Below, in pieces: positions 54,009 through 63,358 of a stretch of 64,000 nt of DNA. Numbering within the stretch: the first letter of the stretch is position 1; every line of letters begins with the position of its first letter. The stretch is from Rhizobium sp. WSM4643 (GTDB taxonomy: Bacteria; Pseudomonadota; Alphaproteobacteria; Rhizobiales; Rhizobiaceae): the NCBI RefSeq assembly GCF_025152745.1, contig NZ_CP104040.1:3778501-3842500 (forward strand). The letters are read 5' to 3'. The position numbers and the translations under genes were made by a program. The notes under the pieces were generated by a model. It did not search any database. It was given only the letters and a program-made list of their open reading frames with translations, and was not told the DNA's origin.

Positions 54009-55664
54009 ATGAAGATCGTCGCGCTGTTCTTTCCGAAAGCCTCGATCGGAACCTACCTCGTCGCCATGGCGGTGGCGATCGCAGTGCCGATCTTCGCCTT
54101 CGTGGCGCTGCTTCTGCTGCAGCTGGAGGATAACCAGCGTTCGACGCTGAAGCGCGAGACGGCCCAGGATGCGCTTGCCCTTTCGCGCATCATCGACCGC
54201 CAGCTTCAGGACATGGCAACGACCCTGCGGCTGCTTTCGAGTTCGCCGGAGCTTGAAAACGGCAATCTCGCCTCCTTCCACGAGCGCACCGAAACAGCCC
54301 TTAGAGACAACACGCTTTTCGTCATCGCCGTGGACCGCACCGGCCAGCAGCTACTGAACACGCGCCAGGCGTTCGGCACGCCGCTCGGCAAGACGGCGAA
54401 TATGACAGCCCTCGAAGCGGCCATGGCTTCCGGTCGCATCGAGGCATCGGACGTCTTTCGCGGCCGGACCAGCGGCGAATGGGTCTACAACGTCACCCTG
54501 CCACGTAAGAATGATCCGGTTGCGGCCCTCATCATCACGCAGGACGCCAAAGATCTGGGCAAGCTCGTGACCACCGAAGGCCTTGCGCCCGGCTGGTCGG
54601 CGGCCGTCATCGATGAGAGCGGCCACGTCGTTGCAGCCACCGGCCCTGCCAATCTCGAATCCGGCACGCCCTTCGATCCACGCATTCTGCCGGCGCTCAC
54701 CGCGCCCCGCGGCGTCTTCCAAGACGAGAAGATCCTGCCGCACATGCTGCTCGGTTATGCCCAAATTCCCGGTTGGTCGTGGAAGACGGTGATCTGGGGA
54801 CCGATCGCCCAGGCGTCGATCCTCAGCACCTGGCGTTTCCTCATCATCGGTGGCGTGGCACTGGTGCTTGTCGCCGTCCTGGCTGCCTATGCCGTCGCAC
54901 GGCAGGTGCGCACTACCATCCGCGATATCGCCGACATGGCGAACCGCATGGGTGAAGGCCATATCGTCTCACCGGTCGAGACCAGCGTCATCGAGGCGAA
55001 CCAGGTGGCGATTGCCCTTTCGAATGCCTCTTTCGACCGTAGCCAGACCGAAGACCGGCTGCGTTTCGTCATGCACGAGCTCGTCCACCGCACCAAGAAT
55101 CTTCTGACACTTGCCCAGGCAATGATGCGCCAGCTCGCCAAGCAGTCAGATAGCGTCGAGACCTTCCGCGCGGCCGTCGCCGACCGCCTCGAGGGGTTGG
55201 TTCGGTCGATCGAGCTCCTGACTAGCGAACAATGGGGAGGCGTCTCACTGCGGCGGGTCGTCGACATCCATTTGCACGCCTTCCCGCAATCGCGCGAGCA
55301 GATCGACATCAGCGGCGAAGACTTCGTGCTGAAACCGGATGCCGTGCAGAATCTCGGTCTCGCCTTGCATGAACTCGCCACCAATTCGGTGAAGTACGGT
55401 GCGCTCTCCGTACCGCAAGGCCGTGTCCGCTTCGAATGGCGCGACGTCAAGGAGGAAGACAAGCCGGAGGCCCTGCTCCGCTTCACCTGGGAAGAGCGCG
55501 GCGGCCCACCGGTCACCGAGCAGCCATCGCGCTCGGGCTTCGGCACGACCGTTATCAAAGCCCATGCCGCCTCCGCCTTTCGCGGCACGGTTGAGATCGA
55601 CTTCCGGCCCGAGGGCCTATTATGGGTGCTGACGGCGCAGCGCGCCACGCTGGAGCGGGAATAA
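54009..55664 (+). CDS. Membrane sensor histidine kinase, HWE family
   Basis: This 551-residue protein has spans near residues 17-38 (LVAMAVAIAVPIFAFVALLL) and 280-300 around a periplasmic Cache-like sensor. A HAMP segment follows (RQVRTTIRDIADMANRMGEG). The kinase core has HELVHRTKNLLTLAQ with the probable phosphoacceptor His360, the N box ALHELATNSVKYGALS and the WEE that gives HWE kinases their name (FTWEERGGPP). This family is common in rhizobia and often acts in stress or light signalling. No response regulator is adjacent, so the partner lies elsewhere. ATG 54009 has only a weak GCGGCAG upstream. Confidence 0.9.
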   Translation: MKIVALFFPKASIGTYLVAMAVAIAVPIFAFVALLLLQLEDNQRSTLKRETAQDALALSRIIDRQLQDMATTLRLLSSSPELENGNLASFHERTETALRDNTLFVIAVDRTGQQLLNTRQAFGTPLGKTANMTALEAAMASGRIEASDVFRGRTSGEWVYNVTLPRKNDPVAALIITQDAKDLGKLVTTEGLAPGWSAAVIDESGHVVAATGPANLESGTPFDPRILPALTAPRGVFQDEKILPHMLLGYAQIPGWSWKTVIWGPIAQASILSTWRFLIIGGVALVLVAVLAAYAVARQVRTTIRDIADMANRMGEGHIVSPVETSVIEANQVAIALSNASFDRSQTEDRLRFVMHELVHRTKNLLTLAQAMMRQLAKQSDSVETFRAAVADRLEGLVRSIELLTSEQWGGVSLRRVVDIHLHAFPQSREQIDISGEDFVLKPDAVQNLGLALHELATNSVKYGALSVPQGRVRFEWRDVKEEDKPEALLRFTWEERGGPPVTEQPSRSGFGTTVIKAHAASAFRGTVEIDFRPEGLLWVLTAQRATLERE

Positions 55665-55726
55665 AAGTCCCGGAACAATCGCTACCTCCACCCGTTTCGG
55701 ACAGGTCGTTCCAAAGGAGAAAGACC

Positions 55727-56209
55727 ATGTTCAAGCAAACGATGATCGCCGCCGCGGCATTGACGGCCGCTGCCTGGGCGAGCCCGGCGGGCGCGGAAAA
55801 CTATGTCACGCTTGGCCGTCTTGTCTGCGGATCCGATGGCGGCCAGGGTCTGATCGTCACCTCGCAGAAGAACCTCATCTGCACCTATACGCCGGCGGCC
55901 GGCGGCGCCAAGGCGGTCTATGCCGGCAAAATCGAGAAATTCGGCCTCGATATCGGCCAGACCGGCAAGAGCGTCATGATCTGGCAGGTGCTGGCAAAGA
56001 CCGGCACGGATATTCCGCAATTCGCCCTTGCCGGCGAATATTACGGGATCGGCGCCGACGCAAGCATCGGTGCAGGCGCCGGCGCCAAGGTCATCGCCGG
56101 CGGCACCGACAGGGCCTTCATGCTGCAGCCGTTGAACGTCCAGGCTCAGGAAGGTCTGAACCTGGCGATCGGCGTCGAGAAGATGACACTCGTGCCCGGC
56201 GAGACCTGA
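55727..56209 (+). CDS. DUF992 family secreted protein
   Basis: This 160-residue protein starts with a signal peptide (MFKQTMIAAAALTAAAWASP, cleavage after AGA). The mature part has RLVCGSDGGQGLIVTSQKN and LICTYTPAAGG with a likely disulfide, then a Gly/Ala-rich segment, YYGIGADASIGAGAGAKVI. The pattern is DUF992, a small periplasmic or outer-membrane-associated family of unknown function in Rhizobiales. AAAGGAGAAAGACC precedes the ATG. Confidence 0.87.
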   Translation: MFKQTMIAAAALTAAAWASPAGAENYVTLGRLVCGSDGGQGLIVTSQKNLICTYTPAAGGAKAVYAGKIEKFGLDIGQTGKSVMIWQVLAKTGTDIPQFALAGEYYGIGADASIGAGAGAKVIAGGTDRAFMLQPLNVQAQEGLNLAIGVEKMTLVPGET

Positions 56210-56239
56210 TGAAAGCGGCCGGCCAGCCAAGCATGAATC

Positions 56240-56266
56240 AAACAGCCACCCAAAGGGCGGCTGTTT
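56240..56266. terminator. Bidirectional terminator between the DUF992 gene and pntB
   Basis: AAACAGCC-A-CCC (56240-56251), loop AAA, GGG-C-GGCTGTTT (56255-56266). The stem is 11 bp with one A-C mismatch, and T-rich tracts occur at each end on the respective strands. It serves both convergent genes. Confidence 0.82.
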
Positions 56267-56275
56267 CTGCGTCGA

Positions 56276-57670
56276 TCAATGCGCGAGCGCCTTGTTGATA
56301 TCCTCGGTCATCTTCTTCGCATCACCGAGCAGCATCATCGTACCATCCTTGTAGAACAGCGTATTGTCGATGCCGGCATAACCGGAACCGAGCGAGCGCT
56401 TGACGAAGAGGCAGGTCTTTGCCCGGTCGACGTCGAGGATCGGCATGCCGTAGATCGGCGAGGTCTTGTCGTCGCGCGCCGCCGGATTGGTGACGTCATT
56501 GGCGCCGATGACATAGGCAACGTCGGCCTGGGCGAATTCCGAGTTGATATCCTCGAGCTCGAAAACCTCGTCATAGGGAACATTCGCTTCGGCGAGCAAC
56601 ACGTTCATGTGGCCGGGCATCCGGCCTGCGACCGGATGGATCGCATATTTCACCTCGACGCCGTTCTTCTTCAGATTGTCGGCAAGTTCGCGCAGCGCAT
56701 GCTGGGCCTGGGCGACCGCCATGCCGTATCCCGGCACGATGATGACCTTCGATGCGTTGGCCATCAGATAAGCCGCATCCTCGGCCGAGCCGAGCTTGAC
56801 CGTCCTGTCCGATGTGTCGGGTCCGCCGGACACCGTCTCGCCGCCGAAACCGCCGAGGATGACGGAGACGAAGGAACGGTTCATGCCCTTGCACATGATG
56901 TAGGAAAGGATCGCGCCGGAGGAGCCGACGAGCGCGCCGGTGATGATCAGCGCCAGATTGCCGAGCGTGAAGCCGATGCCGGCCGCGGCCCAGCCTGAAT
57001 AGGAGTTCAGCATCGAGACGACGACGGGCATATCGGCCCCGCCGATCGGCACGATCAGCAGAACGCCGAGCGCCAGCGACAAGGCCACAACGGCCCAGAA
57101 GTCGAAATGGCTTTCGGTGGCGGCAAGCCCGATGATGAAGAGCACGATCAGCACCAGCAGGCTCGCATTGATCACATGCCGGTAAGGCAGCAGGATCGGC
57201 TTGCCGGACATGCGTCCGTCGAGCTTCAGGAAGGCGATGATCGAACCGGTGAAGGTCAGCGCTCCGATCGCCACGCCGAGCGCCATCTCGATGCGCGCCT
57301 CGGTGTGAATATGGCCGATCTCGCCGATGCCGAACGAGGCAGGCGTATAGAGCGCGGAAGCCGCGACCAACACGGCGGCAAGGCCGACCAGCGAATGGAA
57401 ACCGGCGACGAGCTGCGGCATCGAGGTCATGGGGATGGTGCGGGCGACATAGGCGCCGACGCTGCCGCCGATGGCAAGGCCAAGGACGATCAGCACGAAG
57501 CCGCCGAAATTCGGGGTCGCCAGCACCAGCGTCGTCAGGATCGCGATCCCCATGCCGATCATGCCGTAGAGATTGCCCTTGCGGCTGGTGGCTGGATGCG
57601 ACAGGCCGCGCAGCGCCAGGATGAAGAGCACGCCGGAGACGAGGTAGAGGAAGGCTGCGATATTGGTCAT
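56276..57670 (-). CDS. pntB: NAD(P) transhydrogenase beta subunit
   Basis: This 464-residue protein has a membrane domain of about eight spans (residues 1-260) and a C-terminal NADP-binding domain with VIIVPGYGMAVAQAQHALRE and VAGRMPGHMNVLLAEANVPY. It completes the proton-translocating transhydrogenase with the two alpha polypeptides upstream. The enzyme uses the proton gradient to make NADPH from NADH. It is the last gene of pntA-pntAB-pntB and its ATG is 6 bases after the pntAB stop. Confidence 0.95.
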   Translation of the reverse strand: MTNIAAFLYLVSGVLFILALRGLSHPATSRKGNLYGMIGMGIAILTTLVLATPNFGGFVLIVLGLAIGGSVGAYVARTIPMTSMPQLVAGFHSLVGLAAVLVAASALYTPASFGIGEIGHIHTEARIEMALGVAIGALTFTGSIIAFLKLDGRMSGKPILLPYRHVINASLLVLIVLFIIGLAATESHFDFWAVVALSLALGVLLIVPIGGADMPVVVSMLNSYSGWAAAGIGFTLGNLALIITGALVGSSGAILSYIMCKGMNRSFVSVILGGFGGETVSGGPDTSDRTVKLGSAEDAAYLMANASKVIIVPGYGMAVAQAQHALRELADNLKKNGVEVKYAIHPVAGRMPGHMNVLLAEANVPYDEVFELEDINSEFAQADVAYVIGANDVTNPAARDDKTSPIYGMPILDVDRAKTCLFVKRSLGSGYAGIDNTLFYKDGTMMLLGDAKKMTEDINKALAH

Positions 57671-57676
57671 CAGTCC

Positions 57677-58075
57677 CTACCGGTCCTTCTTGCGGTACAT
57701 CGAAAGCATCCGCTGCGTGACGAGGAAACCGCCGAAGATGTTCACCGAGACGAGCACGAGGGCGACGAAACCGAAGCCGGTCGCAAGCCCGCTGGTCGAA
57801 ATGCCGACCGCCAGAAGCGCGCCGACGACGATGACGGAGGAGATCGCATTGGTGACGGCCATCAGCGGCGTATGCAGCGCCGGCGTCACCGACCACACGA
57901 CGTAATAGCCGACGAAGATCGACAATACGAAGATGGCAAGCTGGAAGACGAAGGGATCGATCGCCCCGCCGGTGGCGGCACTTGCCGCTTCCGGTGCCTG
58001 GGCCGCCGCCGTGATCACGGCGGTCACCGCCTGGTCGAGCTGCTCCAGCGCTTTGTCCATTGCTTCACTGGCCAT
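57677..58075 (-). CDS. pntAB: NAD(P) transhydrogenase alpha subunit, membrane part
   Basis: This 132-residue protein corresponds to the C-terminal membrane part of E. coli PntA, separate here as in most alphaproteobacteria. It has an Ala-rich N-terminus and three or four spans, with DPFVFQLAIFVLSIFVGYYV and NAISSVIVVGALLAVG. It overlaps the pntA stop by one base and is translationally coupled. Confidence 0.94.
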   Translation of the reverse strand: MASEAMDKALEQLDQAVTAVITAAAQAPEAASAATGGAIDPFVFQLAIFVLSIFVGYYVVWSVTPALHTPLMAVTNAISSVIVVGALLAVGISTSGLATGFGFVALVLVSVNIFGGFLVTQRMLSMYRKKDR

Positions 58076-59223
58076 CAGATGTCTCCCTTCTTCGCGCCGC
58101 CGAAGGCGGGATGAACGACGTCGCCGGCATAGGTCAGCATCGTCGCCTTGACGAGCTCGTCGTCGAGATTGACGACGACGCTCCGGGTTTCCTTGTTGAC
58201 CATAGTCTCGAGGAAGGTGACGAGGTTCTTGGCGTAGAGCGCCGAGGCGCTGGCCGCGACCCGCCCCGGCATGTTGGCGAAACCGATCACCCTGACGCCT
58301 TCGACGTCGGCGATCTCGCCGGGGACGACGCCCTCGATATTACCGCCGCGTTCGACCGCGAGATCGACGGCGACCGCCCCTGATTTCATCGAGGCGAGCA
58401 TGGCCTGCGAAACGAGCCGCGGCGCCGCACGACCGGGGATCAGCGCGGTGGTGATGACGATATCCTGCTTGGCTATGTGTTCGGCAACCAGAGCCGCCTG
58501 TTTCGCCTGATAGTCGGCGGACATTTCCTTGGCATAACCGCCGGTCGTTTCCGCCGCCTTGAACTCCTCGTCCTCGATGGCGATGAACTTGGCGCCGAGC
58601 GAGGCGATCTGCTCCTTGGCCGCGGGGCGAACATCGGTGGCCGAGACCGCCGCGCCGAGACGCCGTGCGGTCGCAATCGCCTGAAGACCTGCGACGCCGG
58701 CGCCCATGACGAAGACCTTGGCGGCCGGCACGGTACCAGCCGCCGTCATCATCATCGGCATGGCGCGGTCATAGACCGCTGCAGCCTCGATGACGGCCTG
58801 GTAACCGGCGAGATTGGCCTGGGACGACAGCACGTCCATGGACTGGGCGCGGGTAATGCGCGGCATCAGTTCCATCGCGAAGGCCGAAAGCCCGGCACTT
58901 GCCAGTGCCGCGATCGCTTCGTCATTGCCGTAGGGATCCATGATGGCGATGATCACGGCGCCGCTTTTATAGCCGGAGATTTCCGATCCGTTGGGCCGGC
59001 GCACTTTCAACACCACATCGGCGGAGGCTGCATCCGCAAAACTGCCGATCCTGGCGCCCGCGGCCTCGAACTCCCCGTCTGGAATGCGCGAAGCCGCACC
59101 GGCACCGGCTTCGACGACGACGTCGAAGCCGAAGTTCTTCATCTTCTTCACGGTCTCGGCGGAGGCGGCGACACGCGTCTCCTCGCCCGTGATTTCCCTT
59201 GCAACGAAAACGATATTGCCCAA
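58075..59223 (-). CDS. pntA: NAD(P) transhydrogenase alpha subunit, NAD-binding part
   Basis: This 382-residue protein forms the soluble NAD(H)-binding domain I. An alanine-dehydrogenase-like N-terminus (EVRVAASAETVKKMKNFGF in outline) is followed by the NAD fold KVFVMGAGVAGLQAIATARR and the mobile loop GGYAKEMSADYQ. The start is TTG at 59223, with GGAGGGG four bases upstream; no ATG with comparable context exists. It leads pntA-pntAB-pntB. A partial repeat and an oxidase subunit gene lie upstream. Confidence 0.94.
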   Translation of the reverse strand: MGNIVFVAREITGEETRVAASAETVKKMKNFGFDVVVEAGAGAASRIPDGEFEAAGARIGSFADAASADVVLKVRRPNGSEISGYKSGAVIIAIMDPYGNDEAIAALASAGLSAFAMELMPRITRAQSMDVLSSQANLAGYQAVIEAAAVYDRAMPMMMTAAGTVPAAKVFVMGAGVAGLQAIATARRLGAAVSATDVRPAAKEQIASLGAKFIAIEDEEFKAAETTGGYAKEMSADYQAKQAALVAEHIAKQDIVITTALIPGRAAPRLVSQAMLASMKSGAVAVDLAVERGGNIEGVVPGEIADVEGVRVIGFANMPGRVAASASALYAKNLVTFLETMVNKETRSVVVNLDDELVKATMLTYAGDVVHPAFGGAKKGDI

Positions 59224-59319
59224 CTGCCCCTCCTCCGGGTCAGCCAGACCGCCACAGGCTCACCTGCGCGGGCCAAGCACCTCATTCACAAAGCTTCGGA
59301 GAAGTCTCTCCTCCCCCTC

Positions 59320-59359
59320 AGAGCGCCGTGCGTCCTTTCGGACGCACAAAGAACGCTCT
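59320..59359. repeat. Interspersed palindromic repeat, arm A only
   Basis: AGAGCG...GTGCGTCC-tttc-GGACGCAC...CGCTCT has the arm A layout of the element at 18951-19050. Several changes are paired on both sides of the stem (ACAGCG/CGCTGT becomes AGAGCG/CGCTCT; GCGCGTC/GACGCGC becomes GTGCGTCC/GGACGCAC). It lies in the 156-base gap upstream of pntA. Confidence 0.82.
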
Positions 59360-59379
59360 GACCCTCTGATTCTACGCGA

Positions 59380-59604
59380 TCAGCGGAACAGGAAGATGCC
59401 GGCGGCGAGAAGAATGATGAAGACGAAGAGGCCACCGAGAAGGCCGGCGCCGCCGAAGAAACCGGCGGTCATCGCAAGCAGGAGGACGATGAGGAGCATC
59501 GAGCCGTATTTCGCGCTGGCGATGAACATGTCGTAGGTCTTTTCATGTTCTTTGTAATCCATTGGCGCGCCGGTCTCGACCGGTCCGGTATGATGTTCGG
59601 CCAT
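59380..59604 (-). CDS. aa3-type cytochrome c oxidase subunit IV
   Basis: This 74-residue protein has a hydrophilic N-terminus (MAEHHTGPVETGAPMDYKEH) with the family pattern MDYKEHEKTYDMFI, then two close hydrophobic segments (MLLIVLLLAMTAGFFGG and LFVFIILLAAGIFLFR). This is the small bacterial aa3-oxidase subunit IV family found in alphaproteobacteria. The catalytic oxidase genes are elsewhere. It lies between the transhydrogenase operon and the FeeM-like gene, all on the minus strand. Confidence 0.88.
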   Translation of the reverse strand: MAEHHTGPVETGAPMDYKEHEKTYDMFIASAKYGSMLLIVLLLAMTAGFFGGAGLLGGLFVFIILLAAGIFLFR

Positions 59605-59660
59605 AAATATCGTCTCCCTGATATGCCTCTGCGCTGCCTAATTTCCCTCTAGGCGAGGGA

Positions 59661-59680
59661 AATCCCTGCCTGCAGGGATT
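59661..59680. repeat. Perfect 20-base palindrome
   Basis: AATCCCTGC (59661-59669), CT, GCAGGGATT (59672-59680). It lies upstream of the aa3 subunit IV gene in a gene-free gap. It could be an operator or a remnant of an interspersed repeat; no T-run makes it a terminator. Confidence 0.5.
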
Positions 59681-59827
59681 ACACAATGACAGGCGAAAGC
59701 GCAATGCATGAGAATGCCGCAGGCGCACGTGGCAACCGTCACCTCAAAGCCCCGGAACGGGCCCCGAAGGACGGCTGATTTTGCCTGCTTCCGTCGCCAC
59801 GTCGTCTCCCCCTCGGGGCAAGGCAGA

Positions 59828-60580
59828 TCACAGCGGCAGATCGGTGCCGAGTTCGCCTGGCGGCACGAAACGCGCCGTCGGAATGATGGTGAGCGGCGGC
59901 AGCGTATCGTTGGGATTGCGTGAAAACATCATGCGCTGCTCGCTGGCGCTGGAGATGAAAAAGGGATAGCGCGTCAACAGCTTGCGCCCGACCTCGATCA
60001 CATTCGTCGCCATCAGCGTCACGTCGACCCCGTAACTCTCCGCCAGTCGGCCGGGCACGATGGTATCGGCATAGAAGACCCGCTTGTAGAAGGCGGCATG
60101 CGGGGGCCGGACGGACTGAATAACGCGGTCCGCCCGGAAATGCGCTGCCGCAACGATGGCGGGTCTCAACGTCAGATAGGGAACCCATGGCATCTCGGCG
60201 GTGAACTCCGGATCGGCCGCGAACCGCGCCGGGTCGATCAAGGTCAGCCCGGCGTCCAAAAGCTCATCCATCGCCTCGGGAAAGGCTTCTCCGGACCGGC
60301 TGATACGATGCTCCGGCGTCACATAGTGAATTCGAATCGTACTGACCAGTTCGCCATAATAGTAGAGGCCGAAGATATAGGCATGGCTGTCGAAGTCGAC
60401 ATCGTCCAATAGGCCTTCCGGGGCAAGCGACAGCGCGTCACGGGCCTTGTAGGCCTTGTAGCGCAGCCGCTCCACTTCCTCCATGTCTTCACCGCTTTCG
60501 ACACGGCGATATTCGACGTGATCCAGAATTTCCAGTATTTTCCTGCTGAAATCGCCACGCGTAAAAAGTGTGTCTGACAT
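59828..60580 (-). CDS. N-acyl amino acid synthase (FeeM)-like, autoinducer-synthase-fold protein
   Basis: This 250-residue protein begins MSDTLFTRGDFSRKILEILD. RRVESGEDMEEVERLRYKAY resembles the entry of FeeM/LuxI-type acyltransferases, where YKAY/YRVF segments line the acyl site. LVSTIRIHYVTPEHR and LTLIDPARFAADPEF continue the GNAT-like fold. These enzymes transfer acyl groups from acyl carrier protein to an amino acid or homoserine lactone precursor. True LuxI hallmarks (W..D..D..D/E..R) are not complete. No acyl carrier protein or regulator gene is adjacent. Function is a family-level inference. Confidence 0.7.
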   Translation of the reverse strand: MSDTLFTRGDFSRKILEILDHVEYRRVESGEDMEEVERLRYKAYKARDALSLAPEGLLDDVDFDSHAYIFGLYYYGELVSTIRIHYVTPEHRISRSGEAFPEAMDELLDAGLTLIDPARFAADPEFTAEMPWVPYLTLRPAIVAAAHFRADRVIQSVRPPHAAFYKRVFYADTIVPGRLAESYGVDVTLMATNVIEVGRKLLTRYPFFISSASEQRMMFSRNPNDTLPPLTIIPTARFVPPGELGTDLPL

Positions 60581-60725
60581 TCTCTCGATCCGCTCGTTAA
60601 CGGATCATTAATCATATGCCAGCGACACATAGGCAAGAAAATCTACGAGTTTACGTTGAATTTAAACTATTAAGGTTAACAGGGCGCAAGATTTTCGGTT
60701 GGATAACCAGTCACTTGCAGGCGGC

Positions 60726-63029
60726 TCAAGCGACCTTGTTGCGGCGGCGCTGGACGGTGCGGCGGCCGATGCCCTCTTGCAGCAGCCTGATATTCTGGGA
60801 AGGGACCGGCTGCGAGAAAACGTAACCCTGCACCAGATCGGCACTACGGTGCTTGTTGAGCAGCGTCAGCTGCTCCTCGGTCTCCACACCCTCGATGACG
60901 ATCTTCAGGCCCAGTTCGCGGGCGAGATTGACCGTGCCGCGCAAGAGCTTGAGGCGGCGCCCATCCTCGACGATGTTGCGCACGAAGGAGCGGTCGATCT
61001 TGACGATATCGAGCGGCAGCGTGTCGAGATAGCTGAGGCTGGAGAAGCCGGTGCCGAAATCGTCGATGGCGATGGTGATGCCCCGGGATCTGAGCTCCGC
61101 CAGGATGGCGCGCACGGCCGCCGGCTCGTCGATCAGGCAGCTCTCGGTGACTTCAAGATGCAGCCGCGCCGCGTCGAGGCCGGAATGGGCAAGCGCTTCG
61201 GCGACCACAAAGAGAATATCGGCATCGCGCAGGTCCCGCGCCGAGAGGTTGACCGAGACGGCGATATGCTCCGGCCAGTTCATGCATTCGCTGCACGCCT
61301 TGAACAGGACGAAACGGGTAATGTCGGAGATGATGCCCATATCCTCGGCGAGCCGGATGAAGACGTCGGGCGGGATCGAGCCCCTCTCCGGATGCACCCA
61401 GCGCGCCAAGGCCTCGGCGCACTCGATCCGCGAGCCGTCGGCCCGGAACATCGGCTGGAAGGCGAGATGCAGCGCCTGCGCCGAAACCGCCTCGCGCAGA
61501 TCCGCCTTCAGCCTCTGCTGCTCGATATAGCGGCCATCCATCTCCCGCTCGAAGCCTGATATGCCGCCCTTGAAGCGCGACTTGCTTTCGAACAGCGCCA
61601 GATCCGCTTTGACGCTCCATTCATCCATCGCAAACGCGGTACTTTCGAGAATCGCGTAACCGGCGCTGAGCGAAACGAGGAAGGTCAGTTCGTCGACCGC
61701 GTAATTGCCCTGGATTGCAGCGTGCACGCGGCGGATTTCGACGTCGAGCGAAGCCTGCTCCTTCGCATGTGGGAAGAACAGGATGAACTGGTCTCCCATC
61801 AACCGGCCGAGGATGGCGTTGCCGGAGGCCTGCTTGATGCGGGCGGCGATGGCGCAGAGCAGGTGGTCGCCCGTAACGTGGCCGCGCATGTCGTTGACAT
61901 GTTTGAATTCGTCGATATCGAGAACCATGAAGCCGAGCGGCCCGGACTTCCTTTGATGTTTGGCGAGATACTCCTGCACCAGCTGCCCGAAATATTGGCG
62001 GTTCGGCAGGCCGGTCAGCGCATCGAAGCGGACCATGTGCATGATCTTCTGCTCTGCCTTCACCCGGCTCGACACGTCCTCGAAGATCAGCACAGCGCCG
62101 CCGTCGGCCCTTCGGCTGGCGGAGAATTCGAGCGACAGGCCCTCGGGAAAATGAATGAGCGTGCGCGACAGATTACCCTCTGCCACTTGGGTGAGCTGGC
62201 GCAGAATGAGCTCCGGCTGCGAGGCGTCCATGAAGCTGTAGCGCGCGCCATAGCGCAGCACGGCGCCGAGGTCCCGATCCTTCAGCCGCTCTGGCGCGCC
62301 GATCTTCAGAAGTTCGCAGGCCTTGCGGTTGACCACCTGGATGCGGTTCTCGGCATCGACCATGACCAGGCCGTGCGGCATGTTGTTGAGCGCCGTATCG
62401 AAGCGGTCGGCGATGATGGTGATTTCCCGGCGTGCGATGACGTTCTCATAGAGGAACTCGCGCACGCCATTGGCCATGGCCCGCGTCGTCAGCCAGAAAG
62501 GAATGAGGAAGATCGACAGCACGCCGCGATAGAAGTCCATCGCCAGCAGGCTGCAGACGATCATCGGCAGGCAGCAGAAGAAGGTCTGGAGGTCGACTGC
62601 GAAGCGCGAGCCGTAGTTGCGGCCAACGACGGAAACCATGGTCGCCATGGTGACGGAAATGCAGGCAAGCTCCGCAAAGGAATCGTGGACGACGAAGATG
62701 GCGTAGCCACTGGCGATGCCGAGGAGCGCGGTGGTGCATGCTCCACTGGCAACGAGAATCCGCTCCCAACGCTCGATTCCGGCGTGCGACAGGCTCTGCT
62801 TGTCGACACGATCGAACTGCCGGAAGATGGCCATGCGAGCGCCGAAGACCAGAAGGAAGGCGACGGACAGCAGGATGTAGATGGAGTACTGCGTCTTGGC
62901 AGCCACTGCAAGGCACGTCGCGACATGGACGATCACGCCAACAAGCAGCGTCATGCGGTTCCCGGAAAGGGAACTCACAAACGACAGATACACATCAATA
63001 GGGACCCTGTTCGGGTTATCTGGCTTCAT
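60726..63029 (-). CDS. Membrane GGDEF/EAL protein with degenerate GGDEF site
   Basis: This 765-residue protein (from ATG 63029) has about five or six membrane spans in residues 25-185, then a PAS-like segment (NNMPHGLVMVDAENRIQVVN). A GGDEF domain begins at FDALTGLPNRQYFGQ, but its signature is MGDQF at about residues 411-415, with Gly and the catalytic Glu lost. The EAL domain is intact: EALARW at about 539, VNLSARDL, EVTES, IDDFGTGFSS, VKIDRSF, EGVET and QGYVFSQP. It should hydrolyse c-di-GMP and not make it. AGGGAAAGTG precedes the chosen ATG; the frame runs to 63122. Confidence 0.92.
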   Translation of the reverse strand: MKPDNPNRVPIDVYLSFVSSLSGNRMTLLVGVIVHVATCLAVAAKTQYSIYILLSVAFLLVFGARMAIFRQFDRVDKQSLSHAGIERWERILVASGACTTALLGIASGYAIFVVHDSFAELACISVTMATMVSVVGRNYGSRFAVDLQTFFCCLPMIVCSLLAMDFYRGVLSIFLIPFWLTTRAMANGVREFLYENVIARREITIIADRFDTALNNMPHGLVMVDAENRIQVVNRKACELLKIGAPERLKDRDLGAVLRYGARYSFMDASQPELILRQLTQVAEGNLSRTLIHFPEGLSLEFSASRRADGGAVLIFEDVSSRVKAEQKIMHMVRFDALTGLPNRQYFGQLVQEYLAKHQRKSGPLGFMVLDIDEFKHVNDMRGHVTGDHLLCAIAARIKQASGNAILGRLMGDQFILFFPHAKEQASLDVEIRRVHAAIQGNYAVDELTFLVSLSAGYAILESTAFAMDEWSVKADLALFESKSRFKGGISGFEREMDGRYIEQQRLKADLREAVSAQALHLAFQPMFRADGSRIECAEALARWVHPERGSIPPDVFIRLAEDMGIISDITRFVLFKACSECMNWPEHIAVSVNLSARDLRDADILFVVAEALAHSGLDAARLHLEVTESCLIDEPAAVRAILAELRSRGITIAIDDFGTGFSSLSYLDTLPLDIVKIDRSFVRNIVEDGRRLKLLRGTVNLARELGLKIVIEGVETEEQLTLLNKHRSADLVQGYVFSQPVPSQNIRLLQEGIGRRTVQRRRNKVA

Positions 63030-63358
63030 CCACACTTTCCCTGTGCGCGGGAATTCTAAGCCCAACCCTTTAAAAATTGATTTCAACGGAATCAAACATT
63101 TGGTCAAATTTTCTAAAACCATAGGGTGAACCGCACAGCCTACGCGCGTTAATACAGCCTGCTGGCGAGATTACTGAAATAATTTATCCACGCGTGGGTT
63201 GTTGAAATATTTGACGACCCTACGGACTGGCGAATGCGTCTAAGACTATACTCCAACACGAGGCATTTATCCTTCCAATTTCAAAGGCCGTGGTCTACAT
63301 CGATTGCAAGAGGGAAAAACTGCCGAAAAACCGGCAGGACAAGAACAAGGGGAGGCGA
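63030..63358. other. Divergent intergenic region between EAL and TRAP genes
   Basis: These 329 bases are AT-richer than the flanks and hold no supported gene. TTGACG at 63211 is a possible -35 for the TRAP operon, without a convincing -10. A hairpin CTGCCG (63320-63325) / CGGCAG (63332-63337) lies in the TRAP leader, shortly before GGGGAGG. Confidence 0.4.

Noticed and set aside
56276..59223. Split pntA considered as a frameshift
   Set aside because: Separate pntA and pntAB genes are the normal arrangement in alphaproteobacteria. The one-base overlap fits coupled genes rather than damage.
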